Positions 42,201 to 51,377 are shown, counted from the first letter of the stretch. The stretch is 64,000 nt of DNA from Candidatus Solibacter usitatus (GCA_016213245.1 JACRBC010000120.1:1-64000); one strand, 5' to 3'. Numbers and translations: made by a program. The notes: a model not told the origin generated them from the sequence alone.

Positions 42201-42701
42201 ATGATTGCCATGCTGTGGATTCTCCTCCCGCTCTTCGTGGCCGCCGGCAGCGCGCTACTGAGCTTCTATATCATGCAGGCCAAACTCGAAGTGGCCGTCT
42301 CCAAGGAGCGTGAAGGCCTGGCTGAGGCGCACGCCGTCATTCGCAACCAGGAAAAGCTGATCGAGGAGAAGGTCAAGACCGCCGAAGAGTCCACCATGCG
42401 CCGCGCCTTCGACCAGTTCCTGGCCGACTTTCGCGTCGAAGAGCGCCACTATATGCGCGAGAACAAGTCGATGTTCGTCAACCGCAAAGCCCTGGTCCTG
42501 CAGGAGCGCCTCTTCTTCCGCAACATCCCTCTCTCCAATTGGGTGGAGCACGAGATGGTGGTCGAGGAGGGCAGCGACGTCAAGTCCCTGGCCAAGTCCA
42601 GCTCCATCTTCAGCACCCGCTCGCTTTCCGGCGAGGATCGCTTGCAGAACTCCCGCCTGCTCCGGTCGCGGGAAACGGCGCAGGAAGCCCGCACCGCCTG
42701 A
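42201..42701 (+). CDS. Small single-pass membrane protein with coiled coil
   Basis: A 166-residue protein of unknown family. One N-terminal membrane helix (residues 4-24, MLWILLPLFVAAGSALLSFYI) is followed by a coiled coil (about 28-65) and a soluble tail with VEERHYMRENKSMFVNRKALVLQERLFFRN. The 69 bp before it hold no feature except a possible AAGGGT ribosome binding site 5 nt before the ATG. Confidence 0.65.
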   Translation: MIAMLWILLPLFVAAGSALLSFYIMQAKLEVAVSKEREGLAEAHAVIRNQEKLIEEKVKTAEESTMRRAFDQFLADFRVEERHYMRENKSMFVNRKALVLQERLFFRNIPLSNWVEHEMVVEEGSDVKSLAKSSSIFSTRSLSGEDRLQNSRLLRSRETAQEARTA

Positions 42702-42759
42702 ACGAATTCACTCAGCGTCTGTAATCCCTGCACCCCGGTTCGCCGTCTTCCGGAGTAGG

Positions 42760-43353
42760 ATGGCTTCGATGGCCGATCAGTTGGTCGCCACTTCCGGAGC
42801 GGCGGCGCCCCTCACGGACTTCTCCGCCTGGATGATCTCCGAGCAGCGGCGCGTGTTCCTTCTCTGCCAGCGCATGCTCGGCGAGGCGGACGAGGCGGAT
42901 TCGGCCACGCAGGACGTGTTCTTCAAGGCCTACCGGGCGCTCCAGAAGCAGGAGAGCCAGCCCGAGGAGCCGGCCAGGTGGCTGACGCGCATCGCCGTCA
43001 ACACCTGCCTGGACCGGCTGCGCTCCCGGCGCTGGCAGTTTTGGCGCCGCCGGCCGAACCAGCAGGACGAAGAGACCATCCTCTCCATGGCGCCGGCCAC
43101 CTCGCCGGACGCCGCCGACCAGCTTTTCGCCCGGCAAATCGCGGAACGGCTGGCGACGGCCCTGAAACGGCTGTCGGACCGGCAACGCGCCGTCTTCACG
43201 CTTCGCCACAATGAAGACCGCAGCCTGGAGGAGATCGCCCAGTTGCTCGGCCTGGATGTCGGCACGGTGAAGGCTCACATGGCCCGCGCTGTAGCCAAGT
43301 TGAGAGAGGATCTGGAAGATCTGTACGCATTGCGTCAGGGAGGTAGCCGATGA
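42760..43353 (+). CDS. ECF-type RNA polymerase sigma factor
   Basis: A 197-residue ECF sigma factor. Region 2: RVFLLCQRMLGEADEADSATQDVFFKAYRAL, then WLTRIAVNTCLDRLRSRRW. Region 4: LSDRQRAVFTLRHNEDRSLEEIAQLLGLDVGTVKAHMARAVAKLRE. Followed by a zinc-finger anti-sigma (4-nt overlap) and a Spy/CpxP-like periplasmic protein, a layout typical of envelope-stress modules. GGAGTAGG lies just upstream of the ATG. Confidence 0.92.
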   Translation: MASMADQLVATSGAAAPLTDFSAWMISEQRRVFLLCQRMLGEADEADSATQDVFFKAYRALQKQESQPEEPARWLTRIAVNTCLDRLRSRRWQFWRRRPNQQDEETILSMAPATSPDAADQLFARQIAERLATALKRLSDRQRAVFTLRHNEDRSLEEIAQLLGLDVGTVKAHMARAVAKLREDLEDLYALRQGGSR

Positions 43354-43823
43354 ACATGGAAACCCGACACTGGAACGACGACGACCTTTTGGACCGTGTT
43401 TACGGCCTCGACCCTGCCCCCGGCCTCTGCCTCGCCCACCTCGACGCGTGCCCGGATTGCTCGGCCCGCTGGCAGGCCCTCGAACTCCGCCGCTCCGCCG
43501 TGACGGCGTCACAGCCCCTCACCCCGGCGGCCGAACAGCGCCTCCGCAACCAGCGCGTGGCCGTTTTCAACCGCGTCGAACGGCCCCGCCTCGCCTGGAT
43601 CTGGCGGGCTGTGCCGGCGGGCGCCGCCGCCTTCCTGTTTTTCATCGGAATCGCCCTCCACCGGCCCGCGCCGCAGCCGCCGGCCACCCAGGTGGCCTCT
43701 GTCACCCTCACCGACGAGCAGTTGTTCGCCGAAATCGCCTCGGTGGTGAATCAGGACGCTCCCCGCGCCGCCGATCCCATCCGCGGCCTGTTCGCGGAAA
43801 ACTCCTCCAAGGAGGCACAATAA
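43350..43823 (+). CDS. Zinc-finger anti-sigma factor
   Basis: A 157-residue membrane protein. HLDACPDCSARW gives the H-x3-C-x2-C zinc motif of ZAS anti-sigma domains; a membrane helix follows at about residues 88-107 (AGAAAFLFFIGIAL), then a short periplasmic tail. Its start overlaps the sigma gene stop by 4 nt, which fits co-expression and sequestration of the sigma factor. Confidence 0.85.
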   Translation: MNMETRHWNDDDLLDRVYGLDPAPGLCLAHLDACPDCSARWQALELRRSAVTASQPLTPAAEQRLRNQRVAVFNRVERPRLAWIWRAVPAGAAAFLFFIGIALHRPAPQPPATQVASVTLTDEQLFAEIASVVNQDAPRAADPIRGLFAENSSKEAQ

Positions 43824-43826
43824 TCC

Positions 43827-44306
43827 ATGTCGAAACTGGCCCTCATCTTGCTTTTCCTGGGTCTGCCCGTGCTGGCCCAGCCGCCCCGTGGGTTCTTCCC
43901 CTGGTGGGACTCCCCTCTTGCCAGAGACCTCAACCTGAGCGAAGACCAGTCCCGCCAGATCAGGAACATCGTCAAGGAGTACCGCACCCGCCTCATCGAC
44001 CTGCGAGCCGGCGTCGAAAAGGCCGAAACCGAGCTCGAGGATCAGTACGGCGAGGACCTCTTCGACCAGCGCCGCGCCACGGAGTCCATTGAGCGCCTGG
44101 TCACCGCCCGAGGAGAACTCACGCGCGCCCTCTCGCTCATGAGCCTCCGTTTGCGCGGGGTGCTGACCACCGAGCAGTACCGTGAACTTCAGAAGCGGCG
44201 TCCCAACATGAGACCCGGGCAGGGCATGCGCCAGATGCAGCAGCGCCGCCAGGGCCAGCAGCCCCCTCCCGGCGAACAGCCCCCGCCGCCGCACCGGGAG
44301 AGGTAG
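43827..44306 (+). CDS. Periplasmic Spy/CpxP-like (heavy-metal sensor type) protein
   Basis: A 159-residue exported protein with signal peptide MSKLALILLFLGLPVLAQ. The helical core, LNLSEDQSRQIRNIVKEYRTRLIDLRAGVEKAETELE and LTTEQYRELQKRRP, matches Spy/CpxP-type chaperone-sensors with their LTxxQ-like elements (here LTTEQ). The tail is rich in Gln and Pro. It lies 3 bp after the anti-sigma gene and may feed envelope stress back to it. Confidence 0.75.
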   Translation: MSKLALILLFLGLPVLAQPPRGFFPWWDSPLARDLNLSEDQSRQIRNIVKEYRTRLIDLRAGVEKAETELEDQYGEDLFDQRRATESIERLVTARGELTRALSLMSLRLRGVLTTEQYRELQKRRPNMRPGQGMRQMQQRRQGQQPPPGEQPPPPHRER

Positions 44307-44317
44307 TCCCCGGCTCT

Positions 44318-46441
44318 TTACTGCCCGGCAGCCTTGATCCAGATGTCCTTCGGGTGGGTGCAGACAGCCTCGCCGCCCGGCGGCTTGGCGCAGACCACCA
44401 CCACTGACGGCATCGTGGGAAAGTCCTCAGGCACGATGATGCTCACCTGGTCCACTCCCACCTGGTCGATGGTGCGCGGCACCGCGTCCAGATAGCGGTC
44501 GTGGATCTTCACCATCACCGGTTGCTGCGCCAGCCGGATCCCGGTCACATAGATGTCCAGTTGCTTGCCGGCCTCCACCGGTCGATCCAGGACGTTCGGC
44601 TCGCCGTTCTCATTCCAAACCGCCAGCGTCCCAGGCGATACCGGCACAATGTCGATCCAAACGCCTTGCGAGACTTTGTCCAGCGTCGTCGCGATGACCG
44701 CCGCGCCGCCCATCAGCGCGTCCATCGGCACCTCCGCCGTCATCTCCTGCGGACCCGCCAGCACTACTCGTGCCGCCTTCCCGCCCACGGTCACCGTCGT
44801 TCGCTCCTCGAAGTTCGAGCCCAGCAGCGTGATCAGCGAGCCCGGCGCGGCCGGCATCCCCCAGCGCGTGGCGGCGCTCACCACCTCCCGAATCACCGGC
44901 ATTGGAATCGGCGGCGGCAAGGGCAGGGTCACGTCCAGCGTCACCGGCACCACCACTTCGTTCAGCATGCCCGTCGGCGAGCTCAGCAATTGGAAGATGA
45001 TGTCGGCTTCGTACCTCCCCGGGGCAAGATTTTTCGGCAGCACATCGTATCGCAACGTCGCCTTGTCGACACCCTTCCCGGGGAAGATCGTCAGCCAGCC
45101 GGTCTGGCTGCGATACCGCACCGTCGCCTGCCACTCCAGCACGCTGCCGCCGTCGTTGTGCACCAGGATATTGCCGATCTGCGCCCCGCTGCCTGAAGCC
45201 GCCGTGAACGCGGTGGAGCCCGTCGGCGTGATCTTCAGCTTGGGAAAGTACGGCGCGTTGCAGTCGCCATGGTAGCCGCAGTCGGTCTGCACCGCCGTCA
45301 GCCGGTAGCGCGGGATCGCCCCGCCCACCGGCACCGTGCCGCTGACGTCGGAAATCGGCGCCAGGCTGACCGTCTGCTTCACCACCGATACCGCGTTGGG
45401 CAAGCCGGACGGCAGGAAGATCCACGCCGGGATCTGCGCGTTTTCGATCATGGCCGTGTTCGAGTCCAGCACCTCGTACACCAGGTAGGGACCCGCCGGC
45501 GAGTACTCGGCTTCGCCCACCCCGAACAGCGTCTGCGGCCCGTATCCCGGAACGAAATAGGGAAATCCGCCACTGCCGTCTGCTGCAGCTCCAGGCACTC
45601 TGGTCAGCAGCAGCGACTGGCCTAGCACCGGATTGTACAGTCCGCCCGTCGGATTCCCGCCGAAGCTCAGCCCCATGGTCGGCTGGAGCGCCGAAGAGCC
45701 GGCAATCGCATCCGGGCCAAAAACGTGGGAATCCCTCGGCACGCCGCTGAACTTGATCATGATTCGCAGGCCCGTTTGCAGCGCCACCGTGATGTTGGTC
45801 CCCCTCGGCACGAAGGCCGCGCCCCAGGATTCGGTCACGCGCGTGGTCACCGAGGGCGCCTGGCTGCCGATCATGTTGCTGAAGTCCAGAAACGTCGGCC
45901 GCACCGGACCCGGCCCGCTCACCGCGGTCGCCGTGCTGGTTGCCTGCATCGTCGGCTGCGCTACCGCCACCGTTACCACCGGCGACGGCACCAGGAACTG
46001 CTCGTTGCCGTAAAATTGCAGGGCCGCCGTCGTCGTCCCGCCCGCTTCCGCCCGCACTCCGCTGAGCTTCAATTTGAAGGTGCCCTGCGGCGACAGGTTG
46101 AAGTCGATCCCCTCCATTACCACGTAGTTCTCCAGCGGCCGGATGTTCACCGGCAGCGGCAAGTAGATCCCGAATGTGTCCACCGAGAGGGTGATCCCCA
46201 GCAGGTTGCCGTCCTGTGTGTAGTTGGCCAGCTTCCTGCTCATCGTGAATTGCAGCGTGCCGGTAATTCGATTCAGCGGCACGCCGCCGGCGCAATTCAG
46301 CATCACTTCGCCCACCGGTTCAGCCAATCCCTCCGAACTCACCTGCAGCGGAACGGCCGTCAAAATACACTGCATGGTGCCCCAGGCGGGCGCCGCCAGA
46401 ACCAGGAGCGCGGCCAGAACCCACACGATTCGCCAGTTCAT
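44318..46441 (-). CDS. Large secreted beta-domain protein, Solibacter-type
   Basis: A 707-residue protein with a signal peptide (MNWRIVWVLAALLVLAAPAWG). The first 400 residues are beta-rich with no recognised family. Around 390-500 a BACON/Ig-like part has VHNDGGSVLEWQATVRY and GRYEADIIFQL. The C-terminal 190 residues contain an IPT/TIG-like module (AAPGSLITLLGSNFEERTTVTVGG) and a TIGR03437-like end. Probably a surface or secreted binding protein. It converges with the Spy-like gene (11-bp gap) and is divergent from the VPS10-type gene. Confidence 0.7.
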   Translation of the reverse strand: MNWRIVWVLAALLVLAAPAWGTMQCILTAVPLQVSSEGLAEPVGEVMLNCAGGVPLNRITGTLQFTMSRKLANYTQDGNLLGITLSVDTFGIYLPLPVNIRPLENYVVMEGIDFNLSPQGTFKLKLSGVRAEAGGTTTAALQFYGNEQFLVPSPVVTVAVAQPTMQATSTATAVSGPGPVRPTFLDFSNMIGSQAPSVTTRVTESWGAAFVPRGTNITVALQTGLRIMIKFSGVPRDSHVFGPDAIAGSSALQPTMGLSFGGNPTGGLYNPVLGQSLLLTRVPGAAADGSGGFPYFVPGYGPQTLFGVGEAEYSPAGPYLVYEVLDSNTAMIENAQIPAWIFLPSGLPNAVSVVKQTVSLAPISDVSGTVPVGGAIPRYRLTAVQTDCGYHGDCNAPYFPKLKITPTGSTAFTAASGSGAQIGNILVHNDGGSVLEWQATVRYRSQTGWLTIFPGKGVDKATLRYDVLPKNLAPGRYEADIIFQLLSSPTGMLNEVVVPVTLDVTLPLPPPIPMPVIREVVSAATRWGMPAAPGSLITLLGSNFEERTTVTVGGKAARVVLAGPQEMTAEVPMDALMGGAAVIATTLDKVSQGVWIDIVPVSPGTLAVWNENGEPNVLDRPVEAGKQLDIYVTGIRLAQQPVMVKIHDRYLDAVPRTIDQVGVDQVSIIVPEDFPTMPSVVVVCAKPPGGEAVCTHPKDIWIKAAGQ

Positions 46442-46506
46442 CGCTGTCTTCCTCTCGCACCTCTAGACTACAACCCCTTACAATACGGTTTCACACGAGG
46501 AGATTC

Positions 46507-49500
46507 ATGCGCACGCTTACTTTCTTCTTCATCATGGCGCTTCCGCTGGCCGCCCAGCAGGCAAAACCGGCGCCAGCCGAGGCCAGGCCCGCCTGGTCCT
46601 CCCTGAAATACCGCTCCATCGGCCCCTGGCGCGGCGGCCGCGTGACCGCCGTCAGCGGCGTGCCCGGCCAGCCGAACACCTTCTACTTCGGCGCCACCGG
46701 CGGCGGCGTCTGGAAGTCCTCCGACACCGGCGATACCTGGATCCCCGTCTCGGACGCCTTCTTCAAGACGGGCTCGGCCGGCGCCATCGCCGTGGCCGAT
46801 TCCAACCCCAACGTCCTCTACGTGGGCATGGGCGAGGGCTGCATCCGCGGCAACGTCTCCCACGGCGACGGTGTCTACAAGTCCACCGACGCCGGTAAAA
46901 CGTGGACCCGCGCCGGCCTCGACAACACCCGCCACATCCCCCGCATCCGCATCCATCCCCGCGATCCCAATACCGCCTGGGCCGCCGTTCTCGGCCATAT
47001 CTTCGGCCCCCACGACGATCGCGGCGTCTACAAGACCACCGACGGCGGCAAGACCTGGCGCAAGCTCCTCTTCAAATCCGATCGCGCCGGCGCCATCGAC
47101 CTCGCTCTGGACCCCTCCAACCCCGATGTCCTCTACGCCGCTCTGTGGGACGTGCAACGCACCCCCTACAGCTTGGAGTCCGGCGGCCCCGCCTCCGGCC
47201 TCTTCAAATCCTGCGACGGCGGCGAGTCCTGGACCGACATCTCCACCAGCCAGGGTCTGCCGAAGGGCCCGCTCGGCCGCATCGGCATCGCCGTTTCCCC
47301 TGTGAACCCCGAACGCGTCTGGGCCCAGGTGGAAGCCGCCGAGGGCGGTCTCTATCGCTCCGAAGACGCCGGCAAGACCTGGCGCCGCGTCAACGAAAAT
47401 CGCAACCTCCGCCAGCGCGCCTGGTATTACACCCACATCTACGCCGACACCCAAAACGCCGATCGCATCTACGCCTTGAACGTCCAGTTCTGGCGTTCCG
47501 ACGACGGCGGCGCCACCTTCAAGACCCTCGGCACGCCCCACGGCGACAACCACGACCTCTGGATCGACCCCAAGGACAACAGCCGGCTGATCGGCGGCGA
47601 CGACGGCGGCGCGCACGTCTCCACCAACTCCGGCGCCCGCTGGACCGGGCAGAATCAGCCCACCGCCCAGTTCTACCGCGTCGCCCTCGACAATGATTTC
47701 CCCTACAACATCTACGGCGCGCAACAGGACAACTCCACCATCCGCATCGCCTCCCGCACAACCTCCTCCGGCATCACCGATAGGGACTGGTGGGACGTCG
47801 GCGGCGGCGAATCCGGCTGGATCGCCCCTCATCCGAAGAACTCCGGCGTCACCTTCGCCGGCTCCTACGGCGGCTACCTCACCCGCTACGAAAAGCAGAC
47901 CGGCCAACTCCGTGCCATCAACGTCTGGCCCGACAACCCCATGGGCTACGGCGCCGAGGGCATGAAGTACCGCTTCCAGTGGAACTTCCCTATCCTCTTT
48001 TCGCCGCATGACCCCAACGTGCTCTACACCGGCGGCAACCGCCTCTTCAAGTCCACCAGCGAGGGCCAGTCCTGGGAGCCCATCTCCCCCGACCTCACCC
48101 GCAACGACCCCTCCCGCCTCGGCCCCTCCGGCGGCCCCATCACCAAGGACAACACCGGCGTGGAATACTACTCCACCATCTTCACCGTCGCCGAAAGCCT
48201 GCTCACCCGAGGCCTGATCTGGACCGGCTCCGACGACGGCCTCGTCTACGTCACCCGCGACGGCGGCAAGTCCTGGACCAATGTCACCCCCCCGAAGTCC
48301 GACATGCCCGAGTGGATTCAGATCAACTCCATCGAGCCCTCGCCGCACGACCCCGCCAAGGCCTATTTCGCCGCCACCATGTACAAGTCCGATGACTTCA
48401 GTCCCTACCTCTTCCGCACCACCGACGGCGGTAAATCATGGAAGAAGATCGTCAGCGGCATCCCCGGCGGCGCCTTCACGCGCGTCATTCGCGAAGACCC
48501 CAACGCGCGCGGCATCCTCTACGCCGGCACCGAGACCGGCATGTATGTTTCGTTCGACGATGGCGACTCCTGGCAGCCCCTGCAACTCAACCTGCCCGTC
48601 GTCCCCATCACCGACCTGGCCATTCACAAGGGGATGAAAGAACTCGTCGTGGCCACCCAGGGCCGCTCGTTCTGGATCCTCGACGACATGACAGTGCTCC
48701 ACAACTGGCAGGCCGGCGCCGACACGTTCTTCCCCGCGAAGGACGCCTGGCGCATGCCCGGCGGCCGCCTCCGCGGCCTGCCCGGCGCCGCCATCGGCGA
48801 AAATCCCCCCGCCGGCGCCGTCTTCAACGTCTGGCTCAAGGACAAGCCGGGCGGCGAAGCGACGCTGGAAATCCTCGACGTCTCCGGCAAGGTCATTCGC
48901 AAGTTCTCGTCGAAGAAGGAGCCCGCACCCGCCGGTGAGGCCGACGCCGAGCCGGAAGCCGGAAGCCGCCGCGGTGGCGCCTCGCCGCGACTCGAACTCA
49001 AACAAGGCTTGAACACCCTCTCTTGGGACCTCCGCCACGAAGACGCCAAGACCTTCCCCGGTCTCATTATGTGGGCCGGCTCTGTCACCGGACCCAAGGC
49101 CGCCCCCGGCCGCTACACCGCCCGCCTCTCCGCCGGCGAGAAGAAGCTGGAAGCGCCCTTCCAAGTGAAGCCCGACCCCCGCCTCACCGGTGTCACGCTG
49201 GACGATCTCAAGAAGCAGGAAGCTCTCCTGCTCCAGATCCGCGACAAGCTCACCGAAACGCACGAGGCGATTCTGAAGATCCGCGACATCCGCAAGCAGC
49301 TCGACGAGTGGGCCGCCCGCGACAAGAGCCTGGAAGCCCAGGCCAAGGAGCTCGGCAAGAAGCTCACCGCCGTCGAGGAGGAGCTCTACCAGACCAGGAA
49401 CAAGTCCAGCCAGGACCCGCTCAACTACCCCATCAAGCTCAACAACAAGCTCGCCGCCCTGGCCAGCGTCGCCGGCAGCGCAGACTCCCGCCCCACCGAT

Positions 49501-49653
49501 CAGAGCTACCAGCTCCACGAAGAGCTGACCTCCAAGATCAACGCCCACCTGCGCACTCTCGACGGCCTCTTGAAGTCCGATCTCGCCGCCTTCAACAAGC
49601 TCGTCCGCGACAAAAACATCCCCGCCATCCGGGACAGCCTGACCCGTCCCTAG
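46507..49653 (+). CDS. Secreted VPS10/sortilin-type BNR-repeat protein
   Basis: A 1048-residue exported protein (signal peptide MRTLTFFFIMALPLAAQ). The first 750 residues form propellers with many Asp-boxes (SSDTGDTW, STDAGKTW, TTDGGKTW, SCDGGESW, SEDAGKTW, SDDGGATF, TRDGGKSW, TTDGGKSW). The C-terminal part has an Ig-like region and a coiled-coil stretch (about 890-1040). Homologues are often annotated as glycosyl hydrolases but no catalytic residues are known. TACAAT at 46479-46484 and AGGAG before the ATG give a normal leader. Confidence 0.85.
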   Translation: MRTLTFFFIMALPLAAQQAKPAPAEARPAWSSLKYRSIGPWRGGRVTAVSGVPGQPNTFYFGATGGGVWKSSDTGDTWIPVSDAFFKTGSAGAIAVADSNPNVLYVGMGEGCIRGNVSHGDGVYKSTDAGKTWTRAGLDNTRHIPRIRIHPRDPNTAWAAVLGHIFGPHDDRGVYKTTDGGKTWRKLLFKSDRAGAIDLALDPSNPDVLYAALWDVQRTPYSLESGGPASGLFKSCDGGESWTDISTSQGLPKGPLGRIGIAVSPVNPERVWAQVEAAEGGLYRSEDAGKTWRRVNENRNLRQRAWYYTHIYADTQNADRIYALNVQFWRSDDGGATFKTLGTPHGDNHDLWIDPKDNSRLIGGDDGGAHVSTNSGARWTGQNQPTAQFYRVALDNDFPYNIYGAQQDNSTIRIASRTTSSGITDRDWWDVGGGESGWIAPHPKNSGVTFAGSYGGYLTRYEKQTGQLRAINVWPDNPMGYGAEGMKYRFQWNFPILFSPHDPNVLYTGGNRLFKSTSEGQSWEPISPDLTRNDPSRLGPSGGPITKDNTGVEYYSTIFTVAESLLTRGLIWTGSDDGLVYVTRDGGKSWTNVTPPKSDMPEWIQINSIEPSPHDPAKAYFAATMYKSDDFSPYLFRTTDGGKSWKKIVSGIPGGAFTRVIREDPNARGILYAGTETGMYVSFDDGDSWQPLQLNLPVVPITDLAIHKGMKELVVATQGRSFWILDDMTVLHNWQAGADTFFPAKDAWRMPGGRLRGLPGAAIGENPPAGAVFNVWLKDKPGGEATLEILDVSGKVIRKFSSKKEPAPAGEADAEPEAGSRRGGASPRLELKQGLNTLSWDLRHEDAKTFPGLIMWAGSVTGPKAAPGRYTARLSAGEKKLEAPFQVKPDPRLTGVTLDDLKKQEALLLQIRDKLTETHEAILKIRDIRKQLDEWAARDKSLEAQAKELGKKLTAVEEELYQTRNKSSQDPLNYPIKLNNKLAALASVAGSADSRPTDQSYQLHEELTSKINAHLRTLDGLLKSDLAAFNKLVRDKNIPAIRDSLTRP

Positions 49654-49668
49654 TGCACATTCGCCGAA

Positions 49669-49689
49669 AACCCTTGAAAAACAAGGGTT
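49669..49689. repeat. Perfect 8-bp hairpin downstream of the VPS10-type gene
   Basis: AACCCTTG (49669-49676), loop AAAAA, and CAAGGGTT (49682-49689) form a perfect hairpin 16 nt after the stop codon. It is followed by GACAACG, not by T residues, so it is a weak terminator candidate or a repeat remnant. Confidence 0.45.
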
Positions 49690-49845
49690 GACAACGTCTC
49701 CGTTCACCCACCTCTCTACATGCCGGGCCCGCCCCCGGCAACCTCGCCCTTTGTTTTCAACCATCGACGGCGGCGCCCAGCCTCCGCGAAGGCGAAAAAC
49801 CGGCCGCAAACAGCGGTGGGACGGGTCAGGCTGTCCCCGCTGGTG

Positions 49846-49875
49846 CATCACGCATCACACAGAAGGTGCGTGGTG
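49846..49875. promoter_or_regulatory. Imperfect inverted repeat, candidate VapBC operator
   Basis: CATCACGCAT (49846-49855) and GTGCGTGGTG (49866-49875) are inverted with 8 of 10 matches; GCATCAC is also directly repeated at 49845-49858. TATTCT at 49879-49884, 6 nt before the vapB ATG, is a likely -10. Antitoxin binding here would give the usual autoregulation. The remaining sequence between 49690 and 49845 shows nothing else. Confidence 0.4.
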
Positions 49876-49890
49876 TGTTATTCTATCAGC

Positions 49891-50115
49891 ATGCGAACGA
49901 CGCTTGAACTCGACGACGAAATCGTCCTTTTGGCCCGGCAACTCGCCCAGCAGCGCGGCCTGACAATCGGCCAGGTCATCTCCGGTTTGGCCCGCAAGGG
50001 GATGCAACCTGCCACTTCTGCCCGCGTTCGCAATGGCGTTCCACTTCTTCGGGCGAAAAAGAGCCCGGTGTTGCCTGCCCTGGATCTGGTGAACAGACTG
50101 CGAGACGAGCCATGA
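49891..50115 (+). CDS. VapB-type antitoxin
   Basis: A 74-residue ribbon-helix-helix protein: MRTTLELDDEIVLLARQLAQ is the DNA-binding part and a basic, Pro-rich tail (RAKKSPVLPALDLVNRLRDE) would bind the toxin. The ATG at 49891 was chosen over longer frames because the RHH fold begins here. Its stop overlaps the vapC ATG (ATGA). Confidence 0.8.
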   Translation: MRTTLELDDEIVLLARQLAQQRGLTIGQVISGLARKGMQPATSARVRNGVPLLRAKKSPVLPALDLVNRLRDEP

Positions 50116-50561
50116 GTGTCGCTCTCCCGGACGTCAATGTTCTCGTGGCCCTGCTCGATCCCGCTCACCCCAACCACGATGCTGCGCACGCCTGGTTCCG
50201 GGTGCATCGCAGCCGGGGCTGGGCAACCACCCCACTGACGATCAACGGTTGCGTACGGGTCTTGAGCAATCCCGCCTATCCAACGGTGGAGTGCACGCCC
50301 GCTGAAGTGGTGGAGAGTCTGAAGGTCATCATGGCCTCTCCCAGCCACTGTTTCTGGCCGGATACCCTGTCAGTCGCCGATGAATCGGCCATCCACCCCC
50401 AGTTGCTCTCTGGCCACTCTCAGATCACGGATGCTTGCCTGCTCGCGTTGGCCGTCGCCAACGATGGACGGTTGGTCACGTTCGACCGACGGATACCGGT
50501 CAAGGCCGTGGCCGGCGCCCGTCCGGCGCACGTAGATCTGCTTTCCCCCCAGCGCCACTGA
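50112..50561 (+). CDS. vapC: PIN-domain toxin, VapC family (TIGR00028 type)
   Basis: A 149-residue PIN ribonuclease. The first acidic residue is in PDVNVLVALLDPAHPNHDAAHAWF, then PLTINGCVRVLSNP, ITDACLLALAVANDGRLVTFDRR carries the other metal-site acids. The PDVNVLxAL and RVLSNP pattern is that of the VapC subgroup often found on bacterial chromosomes. Forms a toxin-antitoxin pair with the preceding gene, 4-nt overlap. Confidence 0.85.
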   Translation: MSVALPDVNVLVALLDPAHPNHDAAHAWFRVHRSRGWATTPLTINGCVRVLSNPAYPTVECTPAEVVESLKVIMASPSHCFWPDTLSVADESAIHPQLLSGHSQITDACLLALAVANDGRLVTFDRRIPVKAVAGARPAHVDLLSPQRH

Positions 50562-50591
50562 GCCCCCGGCGGTCCCGCCTGCCCCCCACGC

Positions 50592-50597
50592 TACAAT
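50592..50597 (+). promoter_or_regulatory. -10 hexamer TACAAT of fabI
   Basis: TACAAT ends 9 nt before the ATG at 50607; the space AGAGAATTC has only a weak GAGA as ribosome binding site. A -35 was not seen at the usual distance. Transcription would begin close to the start codon. Confidence 0.45.
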
Positions 50598-50606
50598 AGA
50601 GAATTC

Positions 50607-51377
50607 ATGTCCCTGCTGCTCAAAGACAAGACCACGCTCGTCCTCGGTCTGGCCAATCGCTGGTCTCTGGCTTATTCCATCGCCCGCGCCTTCCGCCGCG
50701 AGGGCGCCCAGCTCATTCTCACCTACCAGGGCGAGCGCCAGAAGGACACCGTCGAAGAGCTGGCCCGGGAACTCACCGCCTCCCGCCTCATCTCCTGCGA
50801 CGTCACCCAGGAGCACGACCTCCAACACCTCTCCGAAATCCTGCGCGGCGAGGGAGACAAGATCGACGCCGTCGTCCACTCCATCGCATTCGCCAACAAG
50901 GAAGACCTGGCCCGCCCCTTCTATGAAACCTCTCGCGAAGGCTTCCTGCTCGCCCAGGAGGTCTCCTGCTACTCCCTGATCGCCGTCGCCCGCGCCGTCG
51001 CACCCGTGATGACCGAAGGCGGCTCCATCATGACCCTCTCCTACCTCGGCAGCCAGCGTGTCATGACCAACTACAACGTCATGGGCGTCGCCAAAGCCGC
51101 CCTGGAGGCCTCTGTCCGCTACCTCGCCTCCGAGTTGGGCCCCCGGAACATCCGCGTCAACGCCATCTCCGCCGGTCCCGTGAAAACCGCCTCCGCCCGC
51201 GGCATCAAGGATTTCTCCAAGATCCTCGACCGCGTTACCGAAACCGCCCCCCTACGCCGGCCCACTGACCCGGAAGAGGTCGCCGATTCCGCCGTCTTCC
51301 TCGCCTCCCACCTCGGCCGCGGCGTCACCGGCAACATCCTCTACGTCGACTCCGGCTACCAGATCATGGGCTTCTGA
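50607..51377 (+). CDS. fabI: Enoyl-[acyl-carrier-protein] reductase, NADH-dependent
   Basis: A 256-residue SDR enzyme of fatty acid elongation that reduces trans-2-enoyl-ACP. The cofactor segment is TLVLGLANRWSLAYSIARAF, and the catalytic residues are Tyr146 (LSYLGS), Tyr156 and Lys163 (YNVMGVAKAAL). Length and motif positions fit the typical FabI. HSIAFANK carries Ala where E. coli FabI has Gly93 near the triclosan site, as in Bacillus-type FabI. A separate transcription unit with a terminator at 51414-51441. Confidence 0.95.
   Translation: MSLLLKDKTTLVLGLANRWSLAYSIARAFRREGAQLILTYQGERQKDTVEELARELTASRLISCDVTQEHDLQHLSEILRGEGDKIDAVVHSIAFANKEDLARPFYETSREGFLLAQEVSCYSLIAVARAVAPVMTEGGSIMTLSYLGSQRVMTNYNVMGVAKAALEASVRYLASELGPRNIRVNAISAGPVKTASARGIKDFSKILDRVTETAPLRRPTDPEEVADSAVFLASHLGRGVTGNILYVDSGYQIMGF

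Noticed and set aside
46468..48348. 626-residue minus-strand open frame, Gly/Val/Asp-rich
   Set aside because: Fully antisense to the VPS10-type gene, low complexity, no ribosome binding site; a shadow frame.
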